From positions 1 through 42,029 of the forward strand of contig SZOR01000023.1 in assembly GCA_030263275.1 (NCBI GenBank): a DNA stretch of 42,029 nt, written 5' to 3'. How positions within the stretch are numbered: the stretch's first letter is position 1; each line of letters starts with the position of its first letter. Shown one piece after another: positions 18,560-28,628 of the stretch. The notes below the pieces were generated by a model, which had not been told where the DNA came from, searched no databases, and saw only the letters and a list, made by a program, of their open reading frames with translations. Source of the DNA: DSNY01 sp016861185 (GTDB taxonomy: Bacteria; Pseudomonadota; Gammaproteobacteria; Burkholderiales; Burkholderiaceae_F). The translations under genes were made by a program, and so were the position numbers.

Positions 18560-19697
18560 AACCTTTCATGCGATCCATGAAACCCTTCGTCTGCGGCGAG
18601 TGTTTGGCGCCGCCTTCCTGCAGCGACGCGCCGAATTCGCGCAGCAGCTTCTTCTGCTTTTCCGTGAGCCGCACCGGCGTCTCGACGGTGATGTGACAGT
18701 ACAGGTCGCCCGGGTAGCTCGAGCGCACGCCCTTGATGCCCTTGCCGCGCAGCCGGAAGGTCTTGCCGGTCTGCGTGCCCTCCGGAATGGTCAGGCTCAC
18801 CTTGCCGTCGAGCGTGGCGACCTCGACATCGCCGCCGAGCGCCGCGGTGACGATCGACACCGGCACCTCACAGTGCAGGTCGTCGCCGTCGCGCTGAAAC
18901 ACCTCGTGCGGCTTGATGCGGATCTCGACGTACAGATCGCCCGGCGGACCGCCGTTCATGCCCGGTTCGCCCTTTCCGGCGAGCCGGATGCGCTGACCCT
19001 CGTCGATGCCCGCCGGGATGTTGACCTCGAGCACCTTGTTCTTCTTGATGCGACCCGCGCCGCCGCACGCCGCGCAGGGGTCGGCGATCACGCGGCCGCT
19101 GCCGTGGCAGGTCGGGCAGGTCTGCTGGATCGAGAAGAAGCCCTGCGTCATCCGCACGGCGCCGCTGCCGCCGCAGGTCGAGCACGTGCGCGGCTTCGTG
19201 CCGGGCTTGGCGCCGCTGCCGTCACAGGTCTCGCAGTTCTCCCAGCTCGGCACGCGGATGTCGGTCGCGAAGCCGCGCGCGGCCTGCTCCAGCGTGATCT
19301 CCATGTTGTAGCGGAGGTCGGCGCCGCGATAGGCGTTGCTGCGCCCGCCGCCCGCACGAGCGCCGAAGATGTCGCCGAAGATGTCGCCGAAGGCGTCGGC
19401 GAAGCTGCCGAAGCCCTGCGCGCCCGCGAAGCCGCCGGCGCCGGCCGCCGCGCTGGCGTCCACGCCGGCATGCCCGAAGCGGTCGTAGGCCGCGCGCTTG
19501 GAGGCGTCGGACAGGATCTCGTACGCCTCCTTGACCTCCTTGAACTTCTCCTCGGCCTCCTTCGCCCCGGCGCCATCCTTGCCCTGGTTGCGGTCCGGGT
19601 GGTACTTCATCGCCAGCTTGCGATACGCCTTCTTGATCTCCTCTTCGGAGGCGTTCTTCGCAACGCCGAGCACGTCGTAGTAGTCGCGTTTGGCCAT
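18543..19697 (-). CDS. dnaJ: Chaperone DnaJ (Hsp40)
   Basis: This 384-residue co-chaperone delivers unfolded clients to DnaK and stimulates its ATPase. The J domain (1-70) has HPD at residues 33-35. A Gly/Phe-rich linker (about 75-125, with FGDIFGDIFG) follows. The zinc-finger domain has the four CxxCxGxG-type repeats CETCDGSG, CSTCGGSG, CPTCHGSG and CAACGGAG. The C-terminal client-binding domains are complete. Length and architecture are those of canonical DnaJ type I. It is the last gene of the grpE-dnaK-dnaJ run, 94 bases after dnaK with a hairpin in between. Confidence 0.98.
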   Translation of the reverse strand: MAKRDYYDVLGVAKNASEEEIKKAYRKLAMKYHPDRNQGKDGAGAKEAEEKFKEVKEAYEILSDASKRAAYDRFGHAGVDASAAAGAGGFAGAQGFGSFADAFGDIFGDIFGARAGGGRSNAYRGADLRYNMEITLEQAARGFATDIRVPSWENCETCDGSGAKPGTKPRTCSTCGGSGAVRMTQGFFSIQQTCPTCHGSGRVIADPCAACGGAGRIKKNKVLEVNIPAGIDEGQRIRLAGKGEPGMNGGPPGDLYVEIRIKPHEVFQRDGDDLHCEVPVSIVTAALGGDVEVATLDGKVSLTIPEGTQTGKTFRLRGKGIKGVRSSYPGDLYCHITVETPVRLTEKQKKLLREFGASLQEGGAKHSPQTKGFMDRMKGFFTAE

Positions 19698-19727
19698 CGT
19701 CAGTTCAAGACTTCATCACGCACAAAC

Positions 19728-19769
19728 GCCGAGCCGAGCGAACGACGGCGTCGTCCGCTCCGACTCGGC
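19728..19769 (-). other. Intergenic hairpin between dnaK and dnaJ
   Basis: An interrupted stem of 16 base pairs: GCCGAG/CTCGGC outside, GAGCG/CGCTC in the middle and ACGAC/GTCGT around the loop GGC. It sits 30 bases upstream of the dnaJ start on the transcript and has no T-tract, so a processing or mRNA-stabilising element that sets the dnaK:dnaJ ratio is more likely than a full terminator. Confidence 0.5.
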
Positions 19770-19791
19770 GCGAAACCAGGCGTCCGACGCG

Positions 19792-21744
<1,953 letters not shown>

Positions 21745-21793
21745 AGTCCCCTCTGCTGAATCCGAAAACTGCCGGTAAACCGAACTGCCGCTT

Positions 21794-21822
21794 ACTTGAG
21801 GCTGCGTCGGAGCGCTTTCAAG
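21794..21822 (-). promoter_or_regulatory. dnaK: Sigma-32-like promoter ahead of dnaK
   Basis: On the minus strand CTTGAAA (21822-21816) is a perfect heat-shock -35, followed after 14 bases by CCTCAAGT (21801-21794), a five-of-seven match to CCCCATNT. It overlaps the end of grpE and would let dnaK be expressed independently of grpE. The spacer equals that of the promoter upstream of grpE. Confidence 0.55.
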
Positions 21823-22408
21823 CGCCGTTGCCGCGCGCGGCCGTGGCTTCCTCGCCCCGCGCAACCGTCACGAGCGCGGGCCGCAGCACCCGCTCGGCGA
21901 TCATCCAGCCCTTCTGCAGGACGGTGACGACGTGGTTGGGAGGGCAGCCTTCGGCTGCGGGCACCGTCGAGATCGCCTGGTGCCGGTGCGGGTCGAACTT
22001 CTCGCCCTTGGGGTCGATTTCGGTGAGCCGGCTCTTCTCGAAGGCCGATCTCAACTGCCGCAGCGTCAGTTCGACGCCCTGGCGCATCGACTCGACCGTG
22101 GCGTTGTTGGTTTCGAGCGCCTTTTCCAGGCTGTCCATCACGGGCACGAGATCCTCGGCGAAGGACTCGATCGCAAACTTGTGCGCCCTGGCGATATCCT
22201 CCTGCGCGCGGCGGCGGACGTTCTCGGTTTCGGCCTTCGCGCGCAGGAACAGCTCGTAGTTTTCGTTCGCCTTGGCGAGTGCGGCCTGCAGTTCCTTTTC
22301 GACCTCGGCCACGCTAGCCGACGGCAATGCCGCCGGCTCTGTTTGGCCCCCTCCGGCCGGCGCGGCGGCCGTACTCTCGACCTCCGGAGTCCGCTCCGGT
22401 TCCGCCAT
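21818..22408 (-). CDS. grpE: Nucleotide exchange factor GrpE
   Basis: This 196-residue dimeric factor releases ADP from DnaK. The low-complexity N-terminus is followed by a long coiled coil (about 40-100, KELQAALAKANENYELFLRA region) and the four-helix/beta-wing head containing FDPHRHQAISTVPAAEGCPPNHVVTVLQKGWMIAERVLRPALV, of which the last part is the family signature. The ATG at 22408 is preceded by GGAGGAATC; an ATG 10 codons upstream lacks such a site. It is first in the grpE-dnaK-dnaJ operon and has a sigma-32-type promoter upstream. Confidence 0.97.
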   Translation of the reverse strand: MAEPERTPEVESTAAAPAGGGQTEPAALPSASVAEVEKELQAALAKANENYELFLRAKAETENVRRRAQEDIARAHKFAIESFAEDLVPVMDSLEKALETNNATVESMRQGVELTLRQLRSAFEKSRLTEIDPKGEKFDPHRHQAISTVPAAEGCPPNHVVTVLQKGWMIAERVLRPALVTVARGEEATAARGNGA

Positions 22409-22459
22409 GATTCCTCCGTATTCCCTCGTTCTGGACAAAGCAAATCAACGACTTGGGCC

Positions 22460-22488
22460 ACATTGGGGGCATGACGGCCGATTTCAAG
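22460..22488 (-). promoter_or_regulatory. grpE: Sigma-32 heat-shock promoter of grpE-dnaK-dnaJ
   Basis: On the minus strand a perfect CTTGAAA -35 (22488-22482), a 14-base spacer and CCCAATGT (22467-22460), which matches CCCCATNT at six of seven fixed positions. The predicted start near 22453 gives a leader of about 45 bases. No CIRCE inverted repeat (TTAGCACTC-N9-GAGTGCTAA) is visible here. Confidence 0.8.
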
Positions 22489-22607
22489 CCGCTTGCAGGG
22501 TGGCCCGCCGCGCGAACAACTCGTTACACAGTCGGGCCTTCGGCCGTCGCCGGCGGCGCCGGGCCCCGCGTTGATTCGCGCAGGTTCAACACGCACAGGA
22601 GTTCATC

Positions 22608-23363
22608 GTGAACGAGGCTTCATCGACTGCATCGCGCGCCGCGCCCGCGAAACTGCACCCGTTGCTGGTCGCTGCCGCGCTGTCCGTGATCGGCGCGAGC
22701 GCGCTCGCCGCCGTTGCGCTGATCAACGGCCACGTCGCGGCGCGCCACTTGGCCGGGGCCGAACAGGCCGTCGTCGCCTCCGCGCCCGCGCCGCAGACGC
22801 CGGCCGCCGCGGACGCGGCGCCGCCTCCGACCGTCGCTGCACCCGCGCCCGCTTCGAAACCGGCAGCGCCCAAGCGCGTGGCCAAACCCGCGCCCGCGCC
22901 GGTGGCGGCCGCAACGCCGGCCACGACCACGGTGCCCGCCGCACCGATGCCTCCGCCACCGGCAGCGCCGGTCTGCCGCGACTGCGGCACGGTTACCGCG
23001 ATTCGCGAAGTGCAAACGCCGGGCAGCGCGAACGGCGTCGGCGCGATCGCCGGCGGCGTGGTTGGCGGCGTGATCGGCAACCAGATCGGCAAGGGCAGCG
23101 GCCGGGATGCGGCGCGCATCCTCGGTGCGATCGGCGGCGCGGTCGCCGGCCACCAGATCGAGAAGCACGCGCGCACGACCACCCGCTACGACATCGAAGT
23201 CCGCATGGACGACGGCCAACTGCGGACGATCAGCCGCAGCACGCCGCCCGAGCTTCGCATCGGCGATGCGGTCCGCCTGCAAGGCGACACGCTGCTGCTG
23301 CACGACGGCCGCCCGGTTGCCGAGCGCCCGCAGCCGGCGCCGCTCGATCGCGGCGGCGCCTGA
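22608..23363 (+). CDS. Glycine-zipper 2TM envelope protein
   Basis: This 251-residue protein has an N-terminal membrane anchor (LHPLLVAAALSVIGASALAAVALI, about residues 17-40). An Ala/Pro-rich linker (about 60-120) follows. A CRDCGTV motif precedes the glycine zipper GAIAGGVVGGVIGNQIGKGSG (about 145-165) and its second half ILGAIGGAVAGHQIEKH. A C-terminal beta domain has YDIEVRMDDGQLRTI and RIGDAVRLQGD. Proteins with this Rick_17kDa/2TM zipper are envelope-associated; the exact role is unknown. It is divergent from grpE. The next gene encodes a shorter relative. Confidence 0.85.
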   Translation: MNEASSTASRAAPAKLHPLLVAAALSVIGASALAAVALINGHVAARHLAGAEQAVVASAPAPQTPAAADAAPPPTVAAPAPASKPAAPKRVAKPAPAPVAAATPATTTVPAAPMPPPPAAPVCRDCGTVTAIREVQTPGSANGVGAIAGGVVGGVIGNQIGKGSGRDAARILGAIGGAVAGHQIEKHARTTTRYDIEVRMDDGQLRTISRSTPPELRIGDAVRLQGDTLLLHDGRPVAERPQPAPLDRGGA

Positions 23364-23511
23364 TCCGGCGTCGCGCGCACACAACGGCAGCCGATCGGCC
23401 GCCGTTGGCATCCCGCTCTACGCGACGGTGCCTAGAGCAAGCGTTCTCGCCGGAACGCGTGATCGGATGATCTTCCGTCGGTCCTCAAGCGGCCGTCACA
23501 ATCCCGCCGCC

Positions 23512-23916
23512 ATGACCGTCTTTCCGGACACCCAGGCCGCTGCGCTCCAGGATTCGCGCCGCCCCGTCGCGCGCGAGAGCTTCCTGAGCCAGACGCCGCT
23601 TGCCCTGATGGCGATCGTCGCCGTCGCAGCGATCGTGGCGGTCAACACCCCCGAAACCCCGGAATCACCTGTCGCAAGCCCCGCACCGGCATCGCGGCCA
23701 GCCGAAGCGCCGGCATCCTGCGCCGACTGCGGCGAAATCGTCTCGATCAGGCCGATTCCGGCCGCCGAACTGGGTGCGGCGGGGTCCGAGCACGGCTACG
23801 CGCTCGAAGTGCGGATGAACGACGGCTCGCTGCGCATCGTCAAGCAGTTCGCGAGCGGCTTCGATGTCGGCGACCGCGTGCGCCTCAACGGCAACGCGTT
23901 GACGGTCGGCGGCTAG
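23512..23916 (+). CDS. Small membrane-anchored paralogue of the glycine-zipper protein, without the zipper
   Basis: This 134-residue protein has an N-terminal membrane segment (LALMAIVAVAAIVAVNT), a short Pro/Ala-rich linker, CADCGEIVSI and a C-terminal domain with YALEVRMNDGSLRIVKQF and FDVGDRVRLNGNALTV. The order and motifs mirror the neighbouring 22608-23363 gene (CRDCGTV, YDIEVRMDDGQL, RIGDAVRLQGD), but the glycine zipper between them is absent. This looks like an ancient tandem duplication with loss, or gain, of the zipper. A start at the ATG at 23467 is also possible. The stop codon is interleaved with that of hemH on the other strand. Confidence 0.75.
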   Translation: MTVFPDTQAAALQDSRRPVARESFLSQTPLALMAIVAVAAIVAVNTPETPESPVASPAPASRPAEAPASCADCGEIVSIRPIPAAELGAAGSEHGYALEVRMNDGSLRIVKQFASGFDVGDRVRLNGNALTVGG

Positions 23917-25025
23917 CGGCCCGCCCCGAGAAGCCGCGCCTGCGCGCGGCTCTTTTCCGCCTGCGCTTCGCGGCGGGCACGATCGGCACGCGCGACGGGC
24001 CATCCCTGCAGATGTTGCGCGGCCAGGTCGGTCAACGCGCGGATGAAGTCCGGCCGGTCGTTCAGGCAGGCAATGTAGTGGAACTGCTTGCCGCCCGCGG
24101 ACAGGAACGTCTGCTTTCCTTCCTGCGCGATCTCTTCGAGCGTTTCCAGACAATCGGCGACGAAGCCCGGGCATATCACGTCGACGCGCGCCGTACCCTG
24201 CCGCGCCAGCGCTTGCAGCGTCGGTGCGGTATACGGCTGCAGCCATTCGGCCCGACCGAAGCGCGATTGGAACGTCACGAGGTATTCGTCTTTCGCCAGT
24301 CCGAGCGCTTCGGCGAGCAGGCGTCCGGTTTTCTGGCATTCGCAGTGATACGGATCGCCCAGTTCCAGCACCCGCCTGGGCACGCCGTGGAAGCTCATCA
24401 CCAGCTTGCCGGCTTCGTCCGGCGCGCGGCCGTGCCTGCTCCAGTACGCGAGCACGCTGTTCTTCAGCGCATCAACGTAACCGGGATGGTCGTGGAAGTG
24501 CCGGACGGTCCGCAGCTCGGGCATGTTGCGCGTGCGCGCGAGCATCGCGTTGACCGCGTCGAACACCGAAGCGGTCGTGCTGCCCGAGTACTGCGGATAC
24601 AGCGGCAGCACGAGGATGCGCTCCGTCTGCGCAGCGCGCAGGTCGGCCAGCACCGACGCGATCGACGGCTCGCCGTAGCGCATCGCCAGACGCACGTCGA
24701 CGTCGAATCCGCGCTCGCCGAGGTAGCCGCGCAGCAGCAGCGCCTGCTGCTCCGAGTGCACCTTGAGCGGCGAGCCGCGCGGCGTCCAGATCATCGCGTA
24801 CTTGGCCGCCGACTTGTGCGGGCGCAGGGTCAACACGAGCCCGTAGAGGATCGGCCACCACAGCAGCCGTGGAATCTCGACGACGCGCGGATCGGACAGA
24901 AACTCGCGCAGGTACTTGCGCAAAGCGCCGGCGGTCGGCGCCTCCGGCGTACCGAGGTTGACCAGCAGCACCGCGGTGCGGCCGGGCGTTCCATGGGTGT
25001 ACGGGGGTTCCGGAAGGAAGGACAT
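23913..25025 (-). CDS. hemH: Ferrochelatase
   Basis: This 370-residue enzyme inserts Fe2+ into protoporphyrin IX, the last step of protohaem synthesis. It starts with AVLLVNLGTPEAPTAGALRKYLREFLSDPRVVEIP, the ferrochelatase opening. The metal-site histidine is in VMSFHGVPRR, followed by YHCECQKTGRLLAEALGL and the VICPGFVADCLETLEEIAQEG signature, with its conserved glutamates. It lacks the C-terminal Fe-S cysteines of mitochondrial enzymes. The ATG at 25025 (MSFLPEPPYTHG) is chosen over an open 32-codon extension. A possible -10 (TAACAT, minus strand, 25054-25049) lies 24 bases before it. It is near hrcA, as in related genomes. Confidence 0.97.
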   Translation of the reverse strand: MSFLPEPPYTHGTPGRTAVLLVNLGTPEAPTAGALRKYLREFLSDPRVVEIPRLLWWPILYGLVLTLRPHKSAAKYAMIWTPRGSPLKVHSEQQALLLRGYLGERGFDVDVRLAMRYGEPSIASVLADLRAAQTERILVLPLYPQYSGSTTASVFDAVNAMLARTRNMPELRTVRHFHDHPGYVDALKNSVLAYWSRHGRAPDEAGKLVMSFHGVPRRVLELGDPYHCECQKTGRLLAEALGLAKDEYLVTFQSRFGRAEWLQPYTAPTLQALARQGTARVDVICPGFVADCLETLEEIAQEGKQTFLSAGGKQFHYIACLNDRPDFIRALTDLAAQHLQGWPVARADRARREAQAEKSRAQARLLGAGR

Positions 25026-25215
25026 CGCGGGAATCGGGCGGCGGCCGCATGTTATCGCCCTACCGTTCATGCCCCGAATGCGGCCGCCGAGCGGCAAATC
25101 GTCGCACTCGTTCGCTCGCACTAGCGCATTGCCGGTACATCATGCCCATGCCACATTTGCGCGATCCGAGAACGCAGGGAAATAATCCCCACGACCGCCT
25201 GAAAGCCTCGACGCC

Positions 25216-26076
25216 TTGAGTCCGCCTTCCCAGCCGTCGCGCGCCGACGTTCTGCTCAACGAGTCGCTGACGATCATGGCGCCGCTGGTGCGCGCGCTGA
25301 TCGCGCACGGGGTGACCTATCCGCAGTTCGCGCAGGCCTTGAAGCAGGTCTTCCTCGAAGCGGCGCGCGCCGAGCTTGCGCAGCACGGCAAGAAGCCCTC
25401 GGACTCCGCACTGAGTCTGCGCTCGGGCGTGCATCGCAAGGACGTCCGCGCCTTCACCGAACGCGGCGCCTTGAAACCCAGCGGCAACCGCACGCTGTCG
25501 ATGGCATCGCTGGTCTTCGCGAAGTGGAGCCGGGACGCGGCCTACGTCGGCGCCGACGGCGCACCCCGGCCGCTGCCGCTGCGCTCTCGCGCCGCGGACG
25601 AGTTGTCCTTCGAGACACTGACCTGGTCGATCTCGAAGGACTTCCATCCGCGCTCGATCCTCGACGAGCTGGTGCGGCTGAACCTCGCCGCGGTCGAGGG
25701 CGAAACGGTGCGGCTGAAGGCCGAAGCCTTCGTGCCGACCGAGGCGTTCACCGATCTTGCCCACTACTTCGGGGCCAACCTGCGCGATCACGCTGCCGCC
25801 AGCGCCGACAACCTGCTGCGCGCCGGCCGGCAGCAGCCGCCGCGCTTCCTCGAGCGCGCGACCTTCGCCGACGGCCTGACCGAAGCCTCGATCGAAGGGC
25901 TCGACCGGCTCGCGCGCCAGATCTGGGCCGATGCGGCCAAACGCATGTACGAAGCCGCAGCGCAGCACGTCGAAGCCGATGCGAGCGCGCCGCCCGAGCA
26001 GGCGAACCGGCGCATGCGTTTCGGCATCTACTTCTATTCGGAGCCGGTGCCTCCGTCCGCCGAGGGCGACGGCTGA
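25216..26076 (+). CDS. DUF6502 family protein
   Basis: This 286-residue cytosolic protein has the DUF6502 pattern: IMAPLVRALIAHGVTYPQFAQ, then AHGKK-type helix and LRSGVHRKDVRAF, which looks like a helix-turn-helix. The remainder is mixed alpha/beta with FVPTEAFTDLAHYFGANLRDH. I know of no assigned function. The start used is a TTG; the ATG at 25276 (in TIMAPL) is an alternative but would cut the first helix. It is followed after 22 bases by a DUF5666 lipoprotein, with which I recall it being found in other genomes. It is divergent from hemH. Confidence 0.8.
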   Translation: MSPPSQPSRADVLLNESLTIMAPLVRALIAHGVTYPQFAQALKQVFLEAARAELAQHGKKPSDSALSLRSGVHRKDVRAFTERGALKPSGNRTLSMASLVFAKWSRDAAYVGADGAPRPLPLRSRAADELSFETLTWSISKDFHPRSILDELVRLNLAAVEGETVRLKAEAFVPTEAFTDLAHYFGANLRDHAAASADNLLRAGRQQPPRFLERATFADGLTEASIEGLDRLARQIWADAAKRMYEAAAQHVEADASAPPEQANRRMRFGIYFYSEPVPPSAEGDG

Positions 26077-26098
26077 GCGACCGGCGGCAGGACCGACG

Positions 26099-27526
26099 AT
26101 GAAACCGAACTTCCGATTCCTCTTGGCCCTGCTGGGCGCGGCCCTCGGGCTCGCCGCGTGCGGGGGCGATCAGCAACTGGCGAGCGGCGGCGTCGGCGAA
26201 GGCGGCACCGGCATCGTGATCGGAACGACGACCGGATTCGGCAGCGTCATCGTCGACGGCGCGGCCTGGGACGACCGTGAGGCGAGGATCGAGGTCGAGG
26301 CCGATCCGCGCCTGCCGGCCGAACTGGCCGACCTGAAACTCGGCCAGCGCGTCGAGCTCGAATACGCGCACCCCGATGTCGCACGGCAGATCCGCATCGA
26401 GGCCGAGGCGATCGGCCCGATCGCTGCGATCGACCCGACCGCGGGCCACTTGACCGTCGCCGGACAGAGGGTTCGAGTCAACGTGGACCCGCTGGCCGGC
26501 CCGGTCACACTGTTCGAGGGGGTGGCGGATCTCGCCGGTCTGGCGATCGCCGACATCGTCGAGATCCACGGTTCGCCGCGCTTCGAGGCTGCGGCAGGGC
26601 GCAGCGTCGTGCTCGCCTCGCGCATCGAGAAGCGCGCGGCGCTGCCGGGCGGCCTGATTCGCGTCGCCGGCCGAGTGCAGGACTACGATCCGGCGACGCG
26701 CCGCTTCCGCCTCGGCGATCTGACCGTCGCCGCGAGTACGGCGCTGATCGTCCCGGCCAACCGGACCCTTGCCAACGGCCAGTCGGTCGTCGTCTGGAGC
26801 GACGCGCCGCTCGGCGCGGGTCCGACGCTGGACGCGCGCTTCATCCGCATCCGCGAGCGTGCGAGCCCCGACCGCGAAGCACAGGTCGCCGGCCCGGTGA
26901 GCCGCTACGACGCGGCCAACGCCCGCTTCGAGATCGGCGACATCGCCGTGGACGCACGCGCCGCGACGGTCGAACCGGCGTCGCAGACGCTCGCCGACGG
27001 CAAGTACGTCGTGGTCAAGGGCCGCTTCGGCAGCGACGGCGTGCTGCTCGCGTCGAAGATCAAGATCCGGCGGCCGGGCGCCGGCGATATCGAGATCGAG
27101 CTGAAGGGAACGATCACCGACTTCGCCAGCGCGGCCGACTTCCGCGTACGCGGCGTGCGGGTCGACGCCGCGGCCGCGCGCCTGACGGCCTGCCCGGCGA
27201 CGGGACTGGCGGCCGATCTGTACGTCGAGATCGAAGGCGGCCTGCAGGGCGGCCGCGTCGTCGCGTCGCGGGTGAGCTGCCGTCCCGAGCCCGGGACGGG
27301 CGCCGTGGTCGAACGCAGGGGACGCGCGGACAACGTCGATGTGGCCAACCGCACGTTCGCGCTGACGCCGGTCGCCGGCACGACGATCGCGGTCGCCTGG
27401 ACCGACACGACGCTGTTCGTCGCGCCGCTCACGCCGCAGACGCTGGCCGGGCGCGACGTCGAAGTCACCGGCTACTTCGGCGCCGCCGGCGTCTTCACCG
27501 CGCGCAGGATCGAACTGAAGAACTGA
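26099..27526 (+). CDS. DUF5666 repeat lipoprotein
   Basis: This 475-residue predicted outer-membrane lipoprotein has a signal peptide ending in the lipobox LGLAAC (Cys21), with GGD after it rather than an inner-membrane retention Asp at +2. The body is built of repeated beta-rich DUF5666 units, seen as RVAGRVQDYDPATRRFRLGD, QVAGPVSRYDAANARFEIGD, LKGTITDFASAADFRVRG and RRGRADNVDVANRTFALT. At least five units are present. The function of the family is unknown; the fold suggests a surface scaffold or binding protein. The ATG at 26099 starts 22 bases after the DUF6502 stop, with GGCAGGA upstream. It is convergent with hrcA, eight bases apart. Confidence 0.85.
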   Translation: MKPNFRFLLALLGAALGLAACGGDQQLASGGVGEGGTGIVIGTTTGFGSVIVDGAAWDDREARIEVEADPRLPAELADLKLGQRVELEYAHPDVARQIRIEAEAIGPIAAIDPTAGHLTVAGQRVRVNVDPLAGPVTLFEGVADLAGLAIADIVEIHGSPRFEAAAGRSVVLASRIEKRAALPGGLIRVAGRVQDYDPATRRFRLGDLTVAASTALIVPANRTLANGQSVVVWSDAPLGAGPTLDARFIRIRERASPDREAQVAGPVSRYDAANARFEIGDIAVDARAATVEPASQTLADGKYVVVKGRFGSDGVLLASKIKIRRPGAGDIEIELKGTITDFASAADFRVRGVRVDAAAARLTACPATGLAADLYVEIEGGLQGGRVVASRVSCRPEPGTGAVVERRGRADNVDVANRTFALTPVAGTTIAVAWTDTTLFVAPLTPQTLAGRDVEVTGYFGAAGVFTARRIELKN

Positions 27527-27534
27527 TCCGGCGG

Positions 27535-28575
27535 TCACTCGCGCGACAGCGCGTGCGACAGCAGCTTGGCGGTGATGTCGACGATCGGGATCACCCGCTC
27601 GTAGGCCATCCGCATGGGCCCGATGACGCCCACCGTGCCGACCACCTGGCCGTCGACCTCGTACGGCGCGACGACCAGGCTCATGTCGTCGAGCGGCACC
27701 GTCTGCGACTCGCCGCCGATGTAGATCTGCACACCGTGCGCGCGGCTCGTGACGTCGAGAAGCTGCAGCAGCCGCGTCTTGTGCTCGAACAGATCGAACG
27801 CCGCGCGCAGCTTGCCGAGGTCGGCGGCGAGATCGCTGACGCCGAGCAGGTTGCGCTCGCCGGAGATCACGACCGGATCCTTCTGCTCGACCGCCTCGCT
27901 GCCCGCCTGCACCGCCGCTTCCATCAGTTTGGCGATCTCGGCGCGCAGCGCCTGCAGCTCGCCGTGCAGCCGGCGCCGCGCTTCCTCGAAGCTCAGCCCG
28001 GCAAAGTGCTCGTTCAGCAGATTGGCCGCCTCCAGCAACTGCGCCTGCGTGTACGGATGCTCGGTCAGCAGGATGCGGTTCTGCACGTCGCCTTCGGGCG
28101 TGACGATGATCATCAGCACGCGCTTGTCGGACAGCCGCAGGAACTCGACCTGGCGGAACGTCGACGCGCGCCGCGGCGTCAGCACGACGCCGGCGAACTG
28201 CGACAGCTGCGACAGGAGCTGCGCCGCCGTCTGGATCGCGCGCTGCGGCTCCGCGATCTGCAGTTGGCCCTGGATGATCTGCGCCTGCTGCTGCTCGATC
28301 GGCTGCACCGTCAGCAGCGTGTCGACGAAGAAGCGGTAGCCGCGCGGCGTCGGCACGCGTCCGGCCGAGGTGTGCGGGCTCGCGACGAAGCCCATCTCCT
28401 CGAGGTCGGCCATCACGTTGCGGATCGTCGCCGGCGAAAGCTCGAGCCCGGAGATCTTCGACAGCGCGCGCGAGCCGACCGGCTGCCCTTCGGCGATGTA
28501 GCGTTCGATCAGCGCCTTCAGCAGCAGGCGCGCGCGTTCGTCCAGCACGTCTTGCATCCTCGGTCGGGCGCGCAT
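27535..28575 (-). CDS. hrcA: Heat-inducible transcription repressor HrcA
   Basis: This 346-residue repressor binds CIRCE operators of heat-shock genes. The N-terminal winged helix shows LKALIERYIAEGQPVGSRALSK and LSPATIRNVMADLEEMGFVASPHTSAGRVPT, the family signature. The GAF-like domain and C-terminal NVLA/VIGPMRMAYERVI segment follow. Length is normal. The first ATG is used, but MQDVLDERARLL six codons later (28557) is as close to relatives, and neither has a good ribosome site. It is divergent from nadK across 53 bases. No CIRCE sequence was found upstream of grpE or dnaK; the target may be groESL elsewhere. Confidence 0.95.
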   Translation of the reverse strand: MRARPRMQDVLDERARLLLKALIERYIAEGQPVGSRALSKISGLELSPATIRNVMADLEEMGFVASPHTSAGRVPTPRGYRFFVDTLLTVQPIEQQQAQIIQGQLQIAEPQRAIQTAAQLLSQLSQFAGVVLTPRRASTFRQVEFLRLSDKRVLMIIVTPEGDVQNRILLTEHPYTQAQLLEAANLLNEHFAGLSFEEARRRLHGELQALRAEIAKLMEAAVQAGSEAVEQKDPVVISGERNLLGVSDLAADLGKLRAAFDLFEHKTRLLQLLDVTSRAHGVQIYIGGESQTVPLDDMSLVVAPYEVDGQVVGTVGVIGPMRMAYERVIPIVDITAKLLSHALSRE

Positions 28576-28612
28576 CGTTGCCGCCCGTGCGCGCTAGCTT
28601 ACTGATTCTCTT

Positions 28613-28620
28613 GCTACAGT
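28613..28620 (+). promoter_or_regulatory. nadK: Candidate extended -10 for nadK
   Basis: TGCTACAGT (TGn plus TACAGT) ends nine bases before the nadK ATG, so the mRNA would begin within about two bases of the start codon. No ribosome site precedes that ATG. A matching TGCTACCAT stands before the zapB-like gene. Confidence 0.35.
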
Positions 28621-28628
28621 GCGCATCC

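Noticed and set aside
22409..22607. CIRCE operator before grpE
   Set aside because: No nine-base inverted repeat of the CIRCE type was found; only sigma-32 boxes are present.
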